A stretch of DNA of 64,000 bases from Deinandra increscens subsp. villosa (GCA_039602395.1 JBCNJP010000017.1:97316713-97380712), one strand, 5' to 3'. Shown: positions 20,836 to 32,919, numbered from the stretch's first letter. The notes: generated from the sequence alone by a model not told the origin. Made by a program: numbers and translations.

Positions 20836-21215
20836 TGGTCGCTCAACTCTCAGGATGGTCGCTTAACTCTCAGGCTTGCTGACATTCTCGTTTTTGGGTG
20901 ACAGAATGAGAAGCACGTTTGCGTTGATCTTACGGGGGTTTCTCCTCTTGTGGGGCTGAAGGCCAGTACTTTCAAGGTTGGCCAGGCGGCTTCCAGAGCG
21001 GCTGCTGGGAAGGTGAACAAACACGAGAAAGCATGCATCGAAAATCAACATGTGTTTGATACATTCGGTCACCTAGAATCGGAGGCGGTGGCCACGCTGA
21101 GTCGGATCCAAAAAGTCATGCACCCCCATATTGCGACTTCTAGATTGAAGAACGTTGTTTTTATACGTCTAGGGTTTGCTATTTAAAAGGGTTATCGGCG
21201 CAGCTTGTTGTCCGC
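20836..21215 (+). pseudogene. non-LTR retrotransposon fragment (C-terminal domain), copy 1
   Basis: The frame from about 20907 gives KHVCVDLTGVSPLVGL, then KVNKHEKACIENQHVF, and ends KNVVFIRLGFAI with a stop at 21184. The same protein is seen at 24760-25893. A 20-bp phrase (atggtcgctcaactctcagg) is tandemly duplicated at 20835-20875. It lies just outside the right end of MULE-1. Truncated at both sides. Confidence 0.7.
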
Positions 21216-22532
21216 CTTCCCTGAATGATGACTTGAGTCGTGTATATATGTTACCCTTTCTCTATGTAAAATCAAGATATCAATATCCAAAAAATAAATA
21301 TAGATATAATTCTTGAAGGGTGTTAGTGTTGGAGGTTATCTTTTAACTATTATGATATTTAACTATGACAACCTAACAATGATGGTTGTGATGATCAATA
21401 TGGTTGTGACTTATTCTAAAATGATAAAACACACTTAGTCGGTATTTGGCGTGGCACTTGATGCAACATACCCATACTCGACGGAGATCTGAGTCCAAGT
21501 TAAAGCAAGAGATTATATTCATATGTTGATATTGTTATAAAAGATTTGAAAATTAAAATATATGAATCTGATTAAACGCGTTAAATTGAAAGAAGTTACA
21601 ATTGTATATTCAGATCATTATCTTAAGATCATTATCTTAAAGTCATTAGTTGTTTTGGTGTTTCAAAAAGACAACTTCAAGTCATTAAGATAAAAAGAAA
21701 AATACAATTTTTTTTAAGATCATTATTCTAAAGTCATTAAATGTCTTCTTTCTTTTGGTGCTTCAAAAAGACAACTTCAAGTAATTAAAATTTTCTTTTG
21801 TTTTGACACTTGGAGGATATGGACTCGCACAATTCAAAAAGACAATGTTATGATCTTGAACATTTTCTACTCATAGTCCTACACTTTTCAACCAGTTCTC
21901 CTACACTTTTCAAACAGTTCTGAAGTTGCAATCAAATTTCTATGAGATTAGTCATCATCAAGTTTTAATGGAAAAAAGACTTATGGCTATTGAAGATTTA
22001 TTTCGGGCTAATGAAGAAAAACTTATGATAGGCTATCAATTAAACAATATTTGTAAGGGAAAAGATGATTTGTTAAGGATCCAAATCTTCTTTTACTTCA
22101 CGAGATGACGAGATGTGTCGACTATATTAGGTGGCATAATTTGTTTGTAGGAAATATTTAATGAAAGTCATTTTGCTCGTATGCTATCAACACTTTTTGT
22201 ATTTTCAAAAACGGCTTTTTGATTATTTTTTGTTTTAAACGAGACGGAGACCCGCCAGCGCATTGTAGCAGGTCACCAGTTTTTTATGAATTTATTAGGA
22301 AGTTTAATACTTGCTCATGGAAGCTTTATAAGAAGAATTTATAATACATAATTTAATGTTGCGGACAACCTATTTATAATTCAAAATAGGGTTGATTTTA
22401 AAGTGTAATTCCAAATAACCATTCAACAAACAATTTAAGTATAGCAATAGAAATTATCCATTAAATATGGATTAGAATATATTCTTATAACACCAAATAC
22501 AACAAACTTTGAATGAGTAAATATACAAATCT
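21216..22532. other. intergenic, includes a direct repeat
   Basis: No gene. Two related segments at about 21620-21690 and 21718-21790 share 'aagtcatta', 'tttggtg(t/c)ttcaaaaag' and 'acaacttcaagt', a diverged tandem duplication of about 100 bp. Confidence 0.5.
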
Positions 22533-22708
22533 AAAGACAAATCACATTGCCAATGAGCCTCAGTGGTCAAGGGGGAGGTGGTAAGATTTTGCCTTACCTG
22601 GAGATTCTGGGTTCTATCCCAGGCGTAGACGGTTCTTGAAGGATTTATGGAGTTAACTTAGGATTAGAATAGATTTAGTCGTTCAAAAAAAAAAGACAAA
22701 TCACATTG
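22533..22708 (+). mobile_element. complete tRNA-derived SINE with 17-bp target duplication
   Basis: The element is 22550-22691. A perfect direct repeat AAAGACAAATCACATTG lies at 22533-22549 and 22692-22708, the second copy merging with the A tail. The head resembles a tRNA: 'gagcctcagtggtcaagg' fits an A-box region and 'gggttctatccc' fits a B box, the two pol III promoter parts. The body is about 142 bp and ends in an A run. The length of the duplication and the A tail indicate LINE-driven insertion. Confidence 0.88.
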
Positions 22709-23939
22709 ATTCTTTGAAAGCCTATTGATGGCCACCAAATATAACCGACACCAAGACTTCTATTCCGCTTTGAAACCCACCACGTCTTTTATTTCTCATA
22801 ATCTTCACTCTATCTATTCTTTCTTTAAAAAGAGTAAATAAATAAGATTATCATACAAAAAACTGCATTGAACAATGCAAGCAGGTGTTGTTGCACTATC
22901 TTCATAAAGTATGTATTTACGATGTCATCGTAGAACTTTTGAATAATATATAAAAGAAAAACTGAATCAAATATCTTGGCAGAGATATTGTCAGTTCCTT
23001 GTTCAACCTTCTAAGTATATTAAAAGCATTACCATCATTCGTTTTTCAAACTTCTCATCGTCCTCATCTTCCAATCTCGAAGAGCTGGCTGTAGGCGTAG
23101 AACTGTAGAAGGAAAGGAAGTGAACTTTGGCGACGATCGAGTTGTGTGTGTTTGGATCGATCAGATAATGAACGGAGATGGGTTCCTGGGTTGTTGTCCG
23201 ACTGTTGAAGAGAGTGATTTGAGGTTTAGTTTGACCATATCATTCACTATCTAATTTGGCTAAAAAGACAGGTGATGAAAGGTAATTGGTGTATACGATG
23301 TATAGTGATTTTGTGAGTAAACCTCTCAATTTGTTTTGTTAATTTATATAATTTATATAATGTGTATTTTCTTTTTTCGCCACTGAGCACGAGTCACATA
23401 TAACGTATGACCGAATTAGCACAGAAAGGAAAATTATGCATTTATGAGCAAATTGCCTTGGAGAGGGTCCGAGGGTAGCACCCTCAGGAGAAGTGAGGTC
23501 TAAGGGGCACAGCCTCTGGCTAGAGTCGAGATAGAAATTTTTTTAATTTAGCTAAATTACTTTATTAAAATCGTATCATATTTTATTTTGATCCAAAAAT
23601 TACCTTTTCAATTTCGAAGGGTATGGAAGCTCCTTCAATACCTCATTCAAAACTCTCTAGTTCACGATTTCTCCTCAACACAATTTCCATGCAAAAATCT
23701 TGTAAACCAAATCTAATTTTATCTGATTTATTTATTTTGAATACAACCCATATAAGCGACTTCCAATTTATCCAAATTTGAATTTGTATTCTTCCAACAT
23801 ACCAACAGTTTAGTAGCACTAAAAGAATTGACATGGAAGGGTAGTTTATAGCTTTTGTTACTAGAACATGAATCACAATGAAAAGGTAGAACAAGAAAAT
23901 ATTTTGAAACTAACACCAATATCCTTAACATGAGACTTG
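22709..23939. other. intergenic, no gene recognised
   Basis: Contains a GC-richer patch near 23060-23230 without a domain, a patch near 23460-23530 that looks like old repeat, and A/T-rich sequence. Open frames near 23650-23980 on the reverse strand carry no known motif. Confidence 0.4.
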
Positions 23940-24335
23940 AGCATTCTTTATTGACCGCTGTCCAGGTTTGTAGTGCCATTCGAGAAGCGAGGTTGTGGTG
24001 ATTGAGTTGAGTTGTGGTGGTGGTTAGAGGCGATTATAATAGACATCAATTGCGCGTTCCCCGATAGAAGACCCCGTAGAAAATGCATCACCGTGCGAAT
24101 ATCCTTAACAAAAAAATAAGAAGGAAAAAAATCAACAAACACACTGTTAGTTTCACATAATTTACCCAACGAAATGAGATTATTATGTAGTTAATACGGG
24201 AAGGCACTTACCATCAAAAAGAGCTATCTCATCCGAACCTCCCTATTCAGAGCGAGTGTAAAGAGGAGCAATCGGAGGCAATGTGATTGGAAGCTCCACT
24301 ATCAACCGTTGGTGATCAGTCGTCTATCAAACTCA
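23940..24335 (-). pseudogene. Copia pol remnant (protease and following region)
   Basis: The reverse strand near 24305-24330 reads VDSGASNHIAS, the Copia aspartic-protease motif. Further on it reads NNLISLGKLCETN and then FFVKDIRTVMHFLRGLLSG, matching the segment between protease and integrase. Frames shift between these blocks. No LTR was found for it. Confidence 0.65.
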
Positions 24336-24759
24336 AAAATCAAAGAAAACCAATTGATTTCTGTTACTTAGAACTCTTTTGAGTTTGCTCTCAACTTTCA
24401 AAATGTAAAATAGGGGAATGATATACGTAGAAAACAAGAAAAGATGGAAAGGAAAGTGGTATACATTTTATTCAATAAAACAAGTGGCTAAAAATAGTCT
24501 AACAATTAGAAATGTGAAACACTCACAATCAACGAAAATATTGATACTCCTAAGGAACCGGTAAAACCTAATGACCCACTCTTCTAAACGTGCACTTCCT
24601 CCGACCTACATTTCCCTAAGATTTGGTTAAACTAGAATAATGATTCTAACTAATAAACTATTATAGCTGAACGTAAAATATAAAAACCATAAATATATTC
24701 AAGTTTCAAAATACAAGGGCCGTGAGACCAGTTTATACAAGGGTTGGTCACGAGGAGGG
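24336..24759. other. intergenic, no gene recognised
   Basis: A-rich sequence between the Copia remnant and the non-LTR fragment. Confidence 0.4.
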
Positions 24760-25893
24760 CGACTAGTGCTGCTGATCTTATGCGCCTCCTCCCTAAACTC
24801 AGTGACCCACAATGTGAACTTCTCCTGCTTCGTTCGTGTATAGGCATCACCAATCTTTTCTTTGGCTTAAGGACCTGCCCCCTACTCATATGATGGCGGC
24901 TGCTGTTGGTTTCGACAGGGACCTGCGGTTAGCGATCAAGGATATTGTTGTGTGTGGTGGCCCCTTCTTTAGGGACCTACAATGGCGGCTTGCCTCTTTG
25001 CCGATTCGGCACGGGGGTCTCGGGGTTTATTCGGCGGTCGAGGCGGCGTTGTACGCCTTTGTGGCATCGCGGACCCAATCATGGGCGCTGTAGGACCATA
25101 TCCTACGGGAGAGTGGGGTCTGTGGCATGGGCTCTGATTACGAGAATGCTCTGACTGGTCTCCATGACTTAATTCCGGGCTTTGATCTAAGCAGTTTCTC
25201 TAACAAGGACATCGTCCCTCCAAAAGCCCAACACGTTTTAGCGAGTGCCCTCTTTAGTAAAAACATGCTCGAGATGGAAGTTACTTATGAGATGACAGTC
25301 AGACAAAAGGTCGTTTGGGATTGTCTCCGACAACCGCATGCGCAGGATTTCCTCCACGCTCTCCCAAAGGACAGGCTGGGGCAACACATGTTGCCCGTTA
25401 AGTACAGGGCGATTCTCAAATATCGAGTCATGATCCCCCTTGTTCCCTATGAATGAAAAATGCTCCGTCTTCAACAAGGCGTGTTTGGATTCATTCAGGG
25501 AGCATGCCGTTCACTGCAAGGAGCTCCCTGGGTTTAAATATAGACATGACACGGTTCGGGACGTTCTGTTTGACATCTTCATACGGGCTGGGATCTCGGC
25601 CAGGAAAGAAGCCCCCGTTAATTTTCTGTCTCTGGTCCCTCATATGGTCGTTCAACTCTCAGGCCAGCTGACGTTCTCATTTTTGGGTGGCAAATGGGAA
25701 GCATGCTTGTGTCGATCTTACGGGGGTTTCTCCCCTTGTTGGGCTGAGGGCCGGTACTTTCAAGGCTGGCCATGCGGCTTCCAGAGCGGTTGCCGGGAAG
25801 GTGAACAAACACGAGAAAGCGTGTATTGAAAATCAACATGTGTTTGTTCCCTTCGCGTTTTGTGACAATCCGACTTTTCAGGTCATTTTCTAA
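24760..25893 (+). pseudogene. non-LTR retrotransposon fragment, copy 2 (end of RT plus C-terminal domain)
   Basis: Frames give the C-terminal part of a reverse transcriptase-type protein (FGLRTCPPTHMMAAAVGFD, LPIRHGGLGVYSAVEAAL). Next come a linker with LIPGFDLSSF, the block FREHAVHCKELPGFKYRHD and ISARKEAPVNFL. Then come LRPADVLIFGW and GKHACVDLTGVSP. The last two blocks resemble a PD-(D/E)XK-type active site, as in restriction-like endonucleases of some non-LTR elements. Lesions: TAG near 25092 and frame changes near 25435, 25635 and 25690. Domain assignment by eye; the transposon clade is uncertain. Confidence 0.7.
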
Positions 25894-26935
25894 CATTAAC
25901 TGAACGTAAAACGTATTAAATATTGTGTGAACATTTATGTGCTTATCTGCGTTGACTTTAGCAATTAGGGTTTTGTGTAGTAATCACTAAACGAGCATAC
26001 ACTTAAGTCTAGCTAGACGTTTGATATTCTATGATTTTATGTAAATCATACGTTACGATTTCATGTGAACGTTGCGTCATTTTATGTGACAAGTATATCC
26101 TATTATGTTAGGTGATAAATATATATAATTTAATCACATTTATGATTTTATGTAATTTAAGAATTCTAATTACAAGTTATTAATCATAGAGTTATGTACC
26201 TTAAATATGTAAGTTATAGGTTTAGAACCCATGATTTTATGAGAATTAAAATGGAGAATCGAAAATTATTTTCTATGATTTTATGTAGTCATTTAAATTC
26301 ATACTTTCTCATTAACGTCATACGACTTATATATTTGGACGTTTCTCGTATATTCGTCGTTAAATTGTTCCTTCGTTAACCTCCGTTAGTATTCCGTTAG
26401 CACTCTTAAACTTGAGGGACCCAATTTGCAAATTCCTAAACTTCATTTATTGATAAAAGATGGAGGGTTATTTCTGTAATTACTTAAACTTTGAACCCAC
26501 CCTTTGTAATTCTTGAGGGACCAGAATGGTCATTCCAAAACTTGAATTGATTGTAGCCGGTTACGAGAAATCAAAGCTGATGATCGGTTTCGACCGATCA
26601 TCATCATTATCGTCCGTTTCAACCCCTTTAATTCATGATTCAAGTTATATCACCTCAATCATTCACAACTCTAGCCTCCCTCTTTCTCTCGTGCTCTCTC
26701 TCGCTTTCTCCCTGTTTCAATTTTATTCCGGCGACTCGAAAACACCACTGAACCACCACTGAACCACCACTTTCTGCCACTGTTACGCCACCTTGTGAGC
26801 ACCACCTTGATCGCGAGTGCCCTGCGAACATCCTGGTGTCATTAGAAGTTCAAACTGCGACGGTGCTCGGTGTTCGTATTCAAAGTTCGAAATCGATTTC
26901 GGTGTCCAAACTCGACAATCTCTCATCTCCGACTC
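25894..26935. other. AT-rich intergenic, then a gene-like edge cut by the gap
   Basis: 25894-26380 is very AT-rich with repeated 'atgatttta(t)gt' phrases. After 26520 the composition changes: CT-rich 'ctccctctttctctcgtgctctctctcgctttctc' and a duplicated 'aaccaccact' resemble a 5' leader, and weak coding follows up to the Ns. Not enough to call a gene. Confidence 0.4.
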
Positions 26936-27435
26936 NNNNNNNNNNNNNNNNNNNNNNNNNNNNNNNNNNNNNNNNNNNNNNNNNNNNNNNNNNNNNNNNN
27001 NNNNNNNNNNNNNNNNNNNNNNNNNNNNNNNNNNNNNNNNNNNNNNNNNNNNNNNNNNNNNNNNNNNNNNNNNNNNNNNNNNNNNNNNNNNNNNNNNNNN
27101 NNNNNNNNNNNNNNNNNNNNNNNNNNNNNNNNNNNNNNNNNNNNNNNNNNNNNNNNNNNNNNNNNNNNNNNNNNNNNNNNNNNNNNNNNNNNNNNNNNNN
27201 NNNNNNNNNNNNNNNNNNNNNNNNNNNNNNNNNNNNNNNNNNNNNNNNNNNNNNNNNNNNNNNNNNNNNNNNNNNNNNNNNNNNNNNNNNNNNNNNNNNN
27301 NNNNNNNNNNNNNNNNNNNNNNNNNNNNNNNNNNNNNNNNNNNNNNNNNNNNNNNNNNNNNNNNNNNNNNNNNNNNNNNNNNNNNNNNNNNNNNNNNNNN
27401 NNNNNNNNNNNNNNNNNNNNNNNNNNNNNNNNNNN
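26936..27435. other. assembly gap of exactly 500 N
   Basis: The round length points to a placeholder of unknown true size. Any translation across it is meaningless. Confidence 0.98.
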
Positions 27436-28388
27436 TGTAAATCCCGACAGCAGGATGTTCAAAAATCCAAGGTACATGGAACAAAGCATACCCATGATGC
27501 ACAAAGCCAAGGATACTCAGCCTATATCTCCTAAGTTTGAGACTGGCCATCTCACTTCCGTATTGGGTAAGGCCTAAACCCAATCCTAAGGTTTGAGGAC
27601 TAAGCTTCCTCCACCCGAATATGGGCTATCACGCCTCGCCTGGGACGCACGTGGCAATTTTTGCCTCGCCCGAGACGCACGTGATCCAAGTATGAAACCC
27701 TGGGATTGTGGGATCATCCGTGTTAATAGCATTGGTGGCAACCTCCCAATCTAGGGACATATGCGGATCCCTTAAGGTTTAAAACGATTAACGCGTTTTC
27801 AAGATGGATTGGTGCTAACGTACCAACTTAAGCCTCCGAGGACATGCCCTAGTCAGTCAGTACGACTAAGAGGAAATCCCTAGTTCGCCAGTACGGCACC
27901 GGGCATGACCCCAGAAATAACTCAAAGATTACCTAGTGGCCCAGGATTATTGACCTAATCCAGGGTCATAACGGCTGAAACCTAAGTAAATTAACTACTT
28001 GGCTAGTTAATTCTAATTGTTATGTTCATATGACAGGGAACATTCACAAATCTACTGAAGCTACGAGGAGTCCTAAATCCTGGGGGCAACCCAGGAATAC
28101 TAAGGTAAACCCTAGAATGATTCCACGCATTGGCAAATATTTTTCAAATATTTCAAACACAATCATGTAACTAAAAGCAGTTATATTAAAAGACTCATCC
28201 TGGTTCCGGAAAAGCTTCGGCCACCCCAGGATGGGGGCATGTCAAAAACCCTGGATTCCAAATCCAGGGGTGGGGCATAATTGTCTTAAACAAAACCGGG
28301 AAACATCAACCGGCATCACATCACAAACATGAAATTAAAATTGTTTTTAAACAAGAACCACAAAAAACGAGAAGACGACCCCCAACCT

Positions 28389-30119
28389 TCAAACTGCATC
28401 TTGGGTCGTCTCCTTAGCTTCCTCCACCGGCACCTCCTCTGCTGCCTTGGGCTCCTGGGCTGGCACCTCTCCTTCCTTGGGCTGGTCAATGTCCATGGCG
28501 TGATCAGCAGAACCCTTAGATGGAGTGCCCTTGTTGGTTCCAGGGTCGGCCTTAGGGTCACACCCAGTAGGGATGGTTGCGCCTAGTTTGCGTAGTTTAC
28601 TTGCCCATTCGGTCACATCCCATTTGGGGTTCTTGAACCCCAGGTCCCTGGCCTCTTACCTGCATTGAGGAGAGAGATGGGGCTATTTGCCTGCCCCAAC
28701 GTCTTTCGCCAGGGCAGCCTCATGTTGGTCCGGCCTCCACAGCCTTCTTCTCCAGGTCCTGGACCAGCCCCAAGTGCTTGTTAGCCGCTGCCTTGGCCAG
28801 GTTCAGCTCCTTGTTCAGAGCAGAAACTTCCCTCCTGGCCGAGGACTCAGCATCCTGGGCACGTTTTTCAGCATCACGGACCAGCTCGAAGAATTGCCCA
28901 GCAATCTGTAAATAAAGGTAATTTAGTTAAATATTTTAGACCCAAAATGGCTTAACTATGCAAAAAATTCAGGGGTACCCAGGATTCACTTACTTGGCGA
29001 GAAGAGGCTTCAGCATGTGTGAGCAGCCCAGCAGCATCCAGGTTTTCCAAGGGTTGCACGGTCACAGCAGCGGTAGCAGCCCTGATCTTGCGCTTCGTGC
29101 TCGATGTCCTGGAGGAGGGAGCCTTGGGGGCAGATGAGGGCTCAGTTTTGACCGTGGCCAGGACCTGAATGTCTTGTTCAGATCCACCCAGCAGAAAGGC
29201 GTCCAGGTCCACGTCCTCAAGGTTGATAGGAGTAGCAGCAGCTGAAGAACAAAAACATAAGAAATCAACAAAATCCAAGGGTTAAAAGGCAGGGTCCCAG
29301 GATACTTACAACTAGACATGCTGTGAGAAGTGGAAGAAGCAGCTTGATGGGGATCAGCCTTGAATTCTCGGTCCTCCTCGGTGATGGTCAAGAATGTCTC
29401 GAATCTCTCATATGACCCTGGATTCGCAGGACCAATTGAACTCAAGCTAGACACTGCAAAACAGAAAAATCCAAGGTCAGTATTTGAATAATATATAATT
29501 AAAAGAAAATCCTAATCCCTCATGCAGGTGAAAACCTACCCTCTACTCTCCACCTAATTGGAAGACCCATTCCTCCTGGGATGGTTAATCTCTTGACAAA
29601 GAAGAATTTTCCCTTCCAATCCTCATGAAAAGAAGCACGAGGAATCAGTTGAACGTCCTTGTTCAGAGCCTTGAACAAGAACCGATTGATACCATGGGAC
29701 TTGAGTTCATAGCCTAGGGCTAATTCAGGTAACCCAATCAGGGAATCAAACTCCCTGTTGAGACGGTTCAAGGTGCCCAGGATTCTCCATATAATTGGGA
29801 GGGTTTGAGCATAGGCAAGGTCGGTGGCTTCGAAGAATTCGGCCAAAAGACCGGTGAAAGGGTAAGACAGCCCCATGGAAAAAAGGGTGAACGGGAAGCA
29901 GACCCATGTTTCAGAGCTCAAATCTGACCTAAGCCTTCTATCGAAACGCCTGATTTCAGCAGAAGAAAGAAGAAGACCAGACGACGACAGTGCTGCAATG
30001 TCGGCGTCGGTGAAGGTGCAGGTCTCTAGTTCCCGGCTCTGCAGGTAATTTTGATCGAGGAAATCCTCGATTCCTAACTTTTTGGCCAGGGTTTCCGATT
30101 GAATCTTCTTGCGAGTCAT
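28389..30119 (-). CDS. antisense gene of the Tat-type element (putative 'gypsy type transposon' domain)
   Basis: Start ATG at 30119 (MTRKKIQSETLAKKLGIEDF). Exon 1, to about 29541, encodes about 190 residues resembling the plant domain named 'putative gypsy type transposon' (SYPFTGLLAEFFEATDLAYAQ, FHEDWKGKFFFV, LPIRW). Further exons are readable at about 29454-29310, 29242-28991 and 28905 down to about 28700, separated by introns with gtaag/cag-like ends. The later exons encode an acidic linker with KRKIR basic residues, then a coiled coil (KRAQDAESSARREVSALN). A last Pro/Glu-rich segment is at 28616-28389. A TGA near 28718 separates the last two parts, so the 3' end may be broken or spliced differently. 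Function unknown; nuclear or RNA-binding roles are only guesses. Confidence 0.6.
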
Positions 30120-30400
30120 GGTCGGAAAGAAAGAAAAGAAAGGTCTGGAACGAGAGATTACCTGATCGGAGAAGGTCGAAAGCCGGAGATATCAGTGGAA
30201 ACCTTTGCTCTCGAAAAGTTAATGAAAAGAGGGGAGAGGTTAAAGCTGATATTTAAGGAGGTTAGAAGTTGCAGGGGTGATAGGATGTTACCCCACGGCG
30301 TGGCGCAATGGATCCTTAATTAACGGAAACGATCAAAACGGACGTGGATTAGACCCTAATTTGAAAATTTTCACAACTGTAAGACTTATCTACAACTTGC

Positions 30401-30417
30401 GAAAATTTGGGGGCAAT
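30401..30417 (+). other. polypurine tract
   Basis: GAAAATTTGGGGGCAAT directly before the LTR start, the usual form in plant gypsy elements. It sets the element's orientation as +. Confidence 0.75.
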
Positions 30418-31331
30418 TGTTGTACCCTGAATTTTCGGCTGGTAATCCAGGGTACATGTATAAGCTTAGGGCAGGATTGACCCAGGAATTGTATGACCCA
30501 GAATTTAACAGGTAACGCTGAATAACCCTGAATATATCAGAACTGAGGTAATGTCCCAGGATGTCACCGTAATCCAAGGAAGTTCATGTTTATTTTATTT
30601 TTGTCATGCGTTATTATGACCCAGGATGAGTATAATCCAGGGTCACTCTTATTGTACGAATGACCCAGCATGTGGAAGTGACCCTGCATGCTAGGACATT
30701 GTTACTAATGCATTTTGTGTCTATATCTGATCAAGGACAGGTTGACGAAGTCTACCAATGGTCGAATGGGATGAGCTGGAGACTTATTTCGCACGTGGTC
30801 AAAGGGTGTTAGCTGAAAACTCGGTCAACTAACTGAAAAAGACGTTGAAGAGAAGATCCCTGGAATATCGGACAAGTTGTTGAAGAGCTAGGAGTATAAA
30901 TAGGACATTTAGTCATTTCATTCAGCTCACTCGAGCTTTACTCATTGTATTCTCGTATTCAATTCTCTGTTTACTCACTATACTCAAACAATTTCGTGGT
31001 TAATAAATTGGTAGTGTGTGTTATCGCTACCCGGGGTTTTTATGCCGGCGACGCCTTAGAGAACATCTAAGGGCTAAGGGCTTTTCCCTAGTAAAATTCT
31101 CGGTGTTCTCATCTGCATTCAAGGCTTCATTTGTGTTATCAAGTTTCCTTAATCGTTTTCACAATTAAACTTACATTTTTACCCAGGATTTTGACTTTTG
31201 TCCCTGGAATTCAACTGTTGTCCCAGAATTTTTCCAAACAGTTTTCATATCTTAATCCTAGGCACCAAATCTCACAATCTTATTTGGTTCAAATCTTACT
31301 AATTTTGCTTAAGTAATTTTTAGCCAAAACA
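30418..31331 (+). repeat. 3' LTR of the Tat-type element
   Basis: Starts TGTTGTACCCTG and ends about CAAAACA, about 914 bp. It is rich in 'cccagga'/'ccagggt' phrases that also occur in the internal region. The right boundary is inferred from the CA end because no second LTR is available. Confidence 0.65.
30895..30903 (+). promoter_or_regulatory. TATA box in the Tat-type LTR
   Basis: TATAAATAG about 480 bp into the LTR, followed by 'cattcagctcactcgagc', a plausible transcription start region. Confidence 0.55.
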
Positions 31332-31333
31332 GT

Positions 31334-31996
31334 AGGTATTATACCTCATATTATGAGCCCATTAAATAATTTAATATTTTATAAGTGTCTTATAAAAATT
31401 CCCGAACATCTAAAATAGTACGGGAGTCATATATATAATGATAATATTTATTTATATTTCTCGATTCGTTACAATTATCTTGAACGGCTAACTGAATTGA
31501 TTTCGGCTAATATCGCGTAACAGTAATGGTTACCGACTTCAGCGTTTTTCGTGCCGAATATCGCAAATATATTTTATAACGATTATAAATCAAGTATTTA
31601 GCAATACCTGATATTCTACTTTCGTCTCGATGTTATTTTAGTGGCGTTCGTGCCTAAATATGGTTTATTACAAACCGAGCCTAAATCACTATTTTGCGTT
31701 TTCCCGCTTTGTTATAACTCTGATTTGAGATCCGTGTTCACCCACGGTACTCATTTTTCGTCCTATATCATATTCTTTAGGATTCACCTCAATACGTTTC
31801 CTCGAATGTCGTGTCAAATATTCGTACGTGAATCGAAGCTTGGTTTGTTTATGTGACGTTTCTCTGTTTTGGTGTTGCACATCTTGTTATATCTTTTAAC
31901 AAGGCTCATATATACAACAGCTTGTCGTTGTTGCCTTTGGATATCTTCTATTGATTATACGTGTCTGGCATATGTGAAAACCGGGATGTTACACTT
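31334..31996 (-). repeat. probable gypsy LTR fragment
   Basis: On the reverse strand it begins TGTAACATCCCGGTTTTC, close to the common TGTAACACCC start of Ty3/gypsy LTRs, and shows no gene. It abuts the Tat LTR. No partner LTR was seen, so the call is tentative. Confidence 0.35.
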
Positions 31997-32600
31997 TTTT
32001 AGTAGTTTCTTTTTTTTATGATCTTTATTATAATATTTTATTTTTTAGTCTTTTTATCTTTGTTTTTTATTATCCGGGCGTACCGAGTTTAACAAAGGAG
32101 TTGATGGTGTAATAGATATCGTCTTGTAGTACATATTTTTCTTTTATTTTTTTAGTTGTTGTTTTCTATCTCAACGAATTTAGCACACGTGTTCGTGTAG
32201 ACTCAATAATTTAAGTGTTTTGGTTGTTACGCAACTTTTTTTATTTTCATGTACTTCACGTAGCCTTACAGCAATGCAACTTTTTTGTGTGTTCTCGTTA
32301 TCCCTGTAGTAACACAACCATTAGTATTTTTTAATTCTTTTAAATCATTTTTAAGTTTTTTATTTGTTTTGATTTTAGTTTCACACTGCTTTCTTTAGGT
32401 ATCAAATTGTATGTAGTGTTATATTTAACCAAACTTATAATTTTAGTGTTGGTGCGTTGTCTTTTTTCCTTTTCATTTTCTTTACGTTGTGTTTAAGTAA
32501 TATAACTATTTCGTACACCCGCATTAGCCTTGGGACAACAGGCGAATGATAAAATCTAGTTTAAGTATAAATTACAACAAGGATTTGGAATGGTAATAGT
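31997..32600. other. T-rich intergenic
   Basis: No gene or clear repeat boundary seen. Confidence 0.4.
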
Positions 32601-32915
32601 TGTTGGTCCGCTAATTCACTTAGGCCCGATCATAAGTCGGTGATGGGCCAGTCCGATCCGCAAGGAAATAAATAATGGTGAGTTGGGCTTAATGTTTAGA
32701 CAAATAGGTTTAAAAGTATTTTTCTTGTTGGACAAGTTGTTCTAATAGGAGTTTGAGTTGTAATAGGTTTCTACAAGGAGTCTTGTTTATCAAGTAAGGT
32801 AGAGTCTATAAATACCTAGTCAAGTTAGGGCTATGTATGGCATACAATTCAATAAAGGTTTTGAGAGTGTTTTTCCTAAACGTTTTGTGTGATCTCTGAT
32901 ATCAATTAATACTTT
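32601..32915 (+). repeat. 5' LTR of Copia-2
   Basis: TGTTGGTCCGC start, TATA-like 'ctataaatacc' near 32806, and 'caataaagg' near 32851. The right boundary is approximate because no second LTR exists to align. Confidence 0.6.
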
Positions 32916-32919
32916 GAAT

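Larger units (their letters stand above)
27436..31331 (+). mobile_element. 3' part of a Tat-type Ty3/gypsy retrotransposon
   Basis: A polypurine tract and LTR are in + orientation at the right, while the long gene before them is antisense. This is the layout described for Tat-lineage elements with an extra antisense ORF between pol and 3' LTR. 27436-28388 is non-coding spacer and includes the duplicated 'gcctcgcc(t/c)g(g/a)gacgcacgtg' phrase near 27630-27680. gag, pol and the 5' LTR are not present left of the gap, so they are missing or hidden in it. Lineage is inferred from layout. Confidence 0.65.

Noticed and set aside
22550..22630. Possible tRNA gene
   Set aside because: It has box-like motifs but no complete cloverleaf. 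The flanking duplication and A tail show a SINE.
26783..27583. Long open frames across 26936-27435
   Set aside because: They are translations of Ns and not real sequence.
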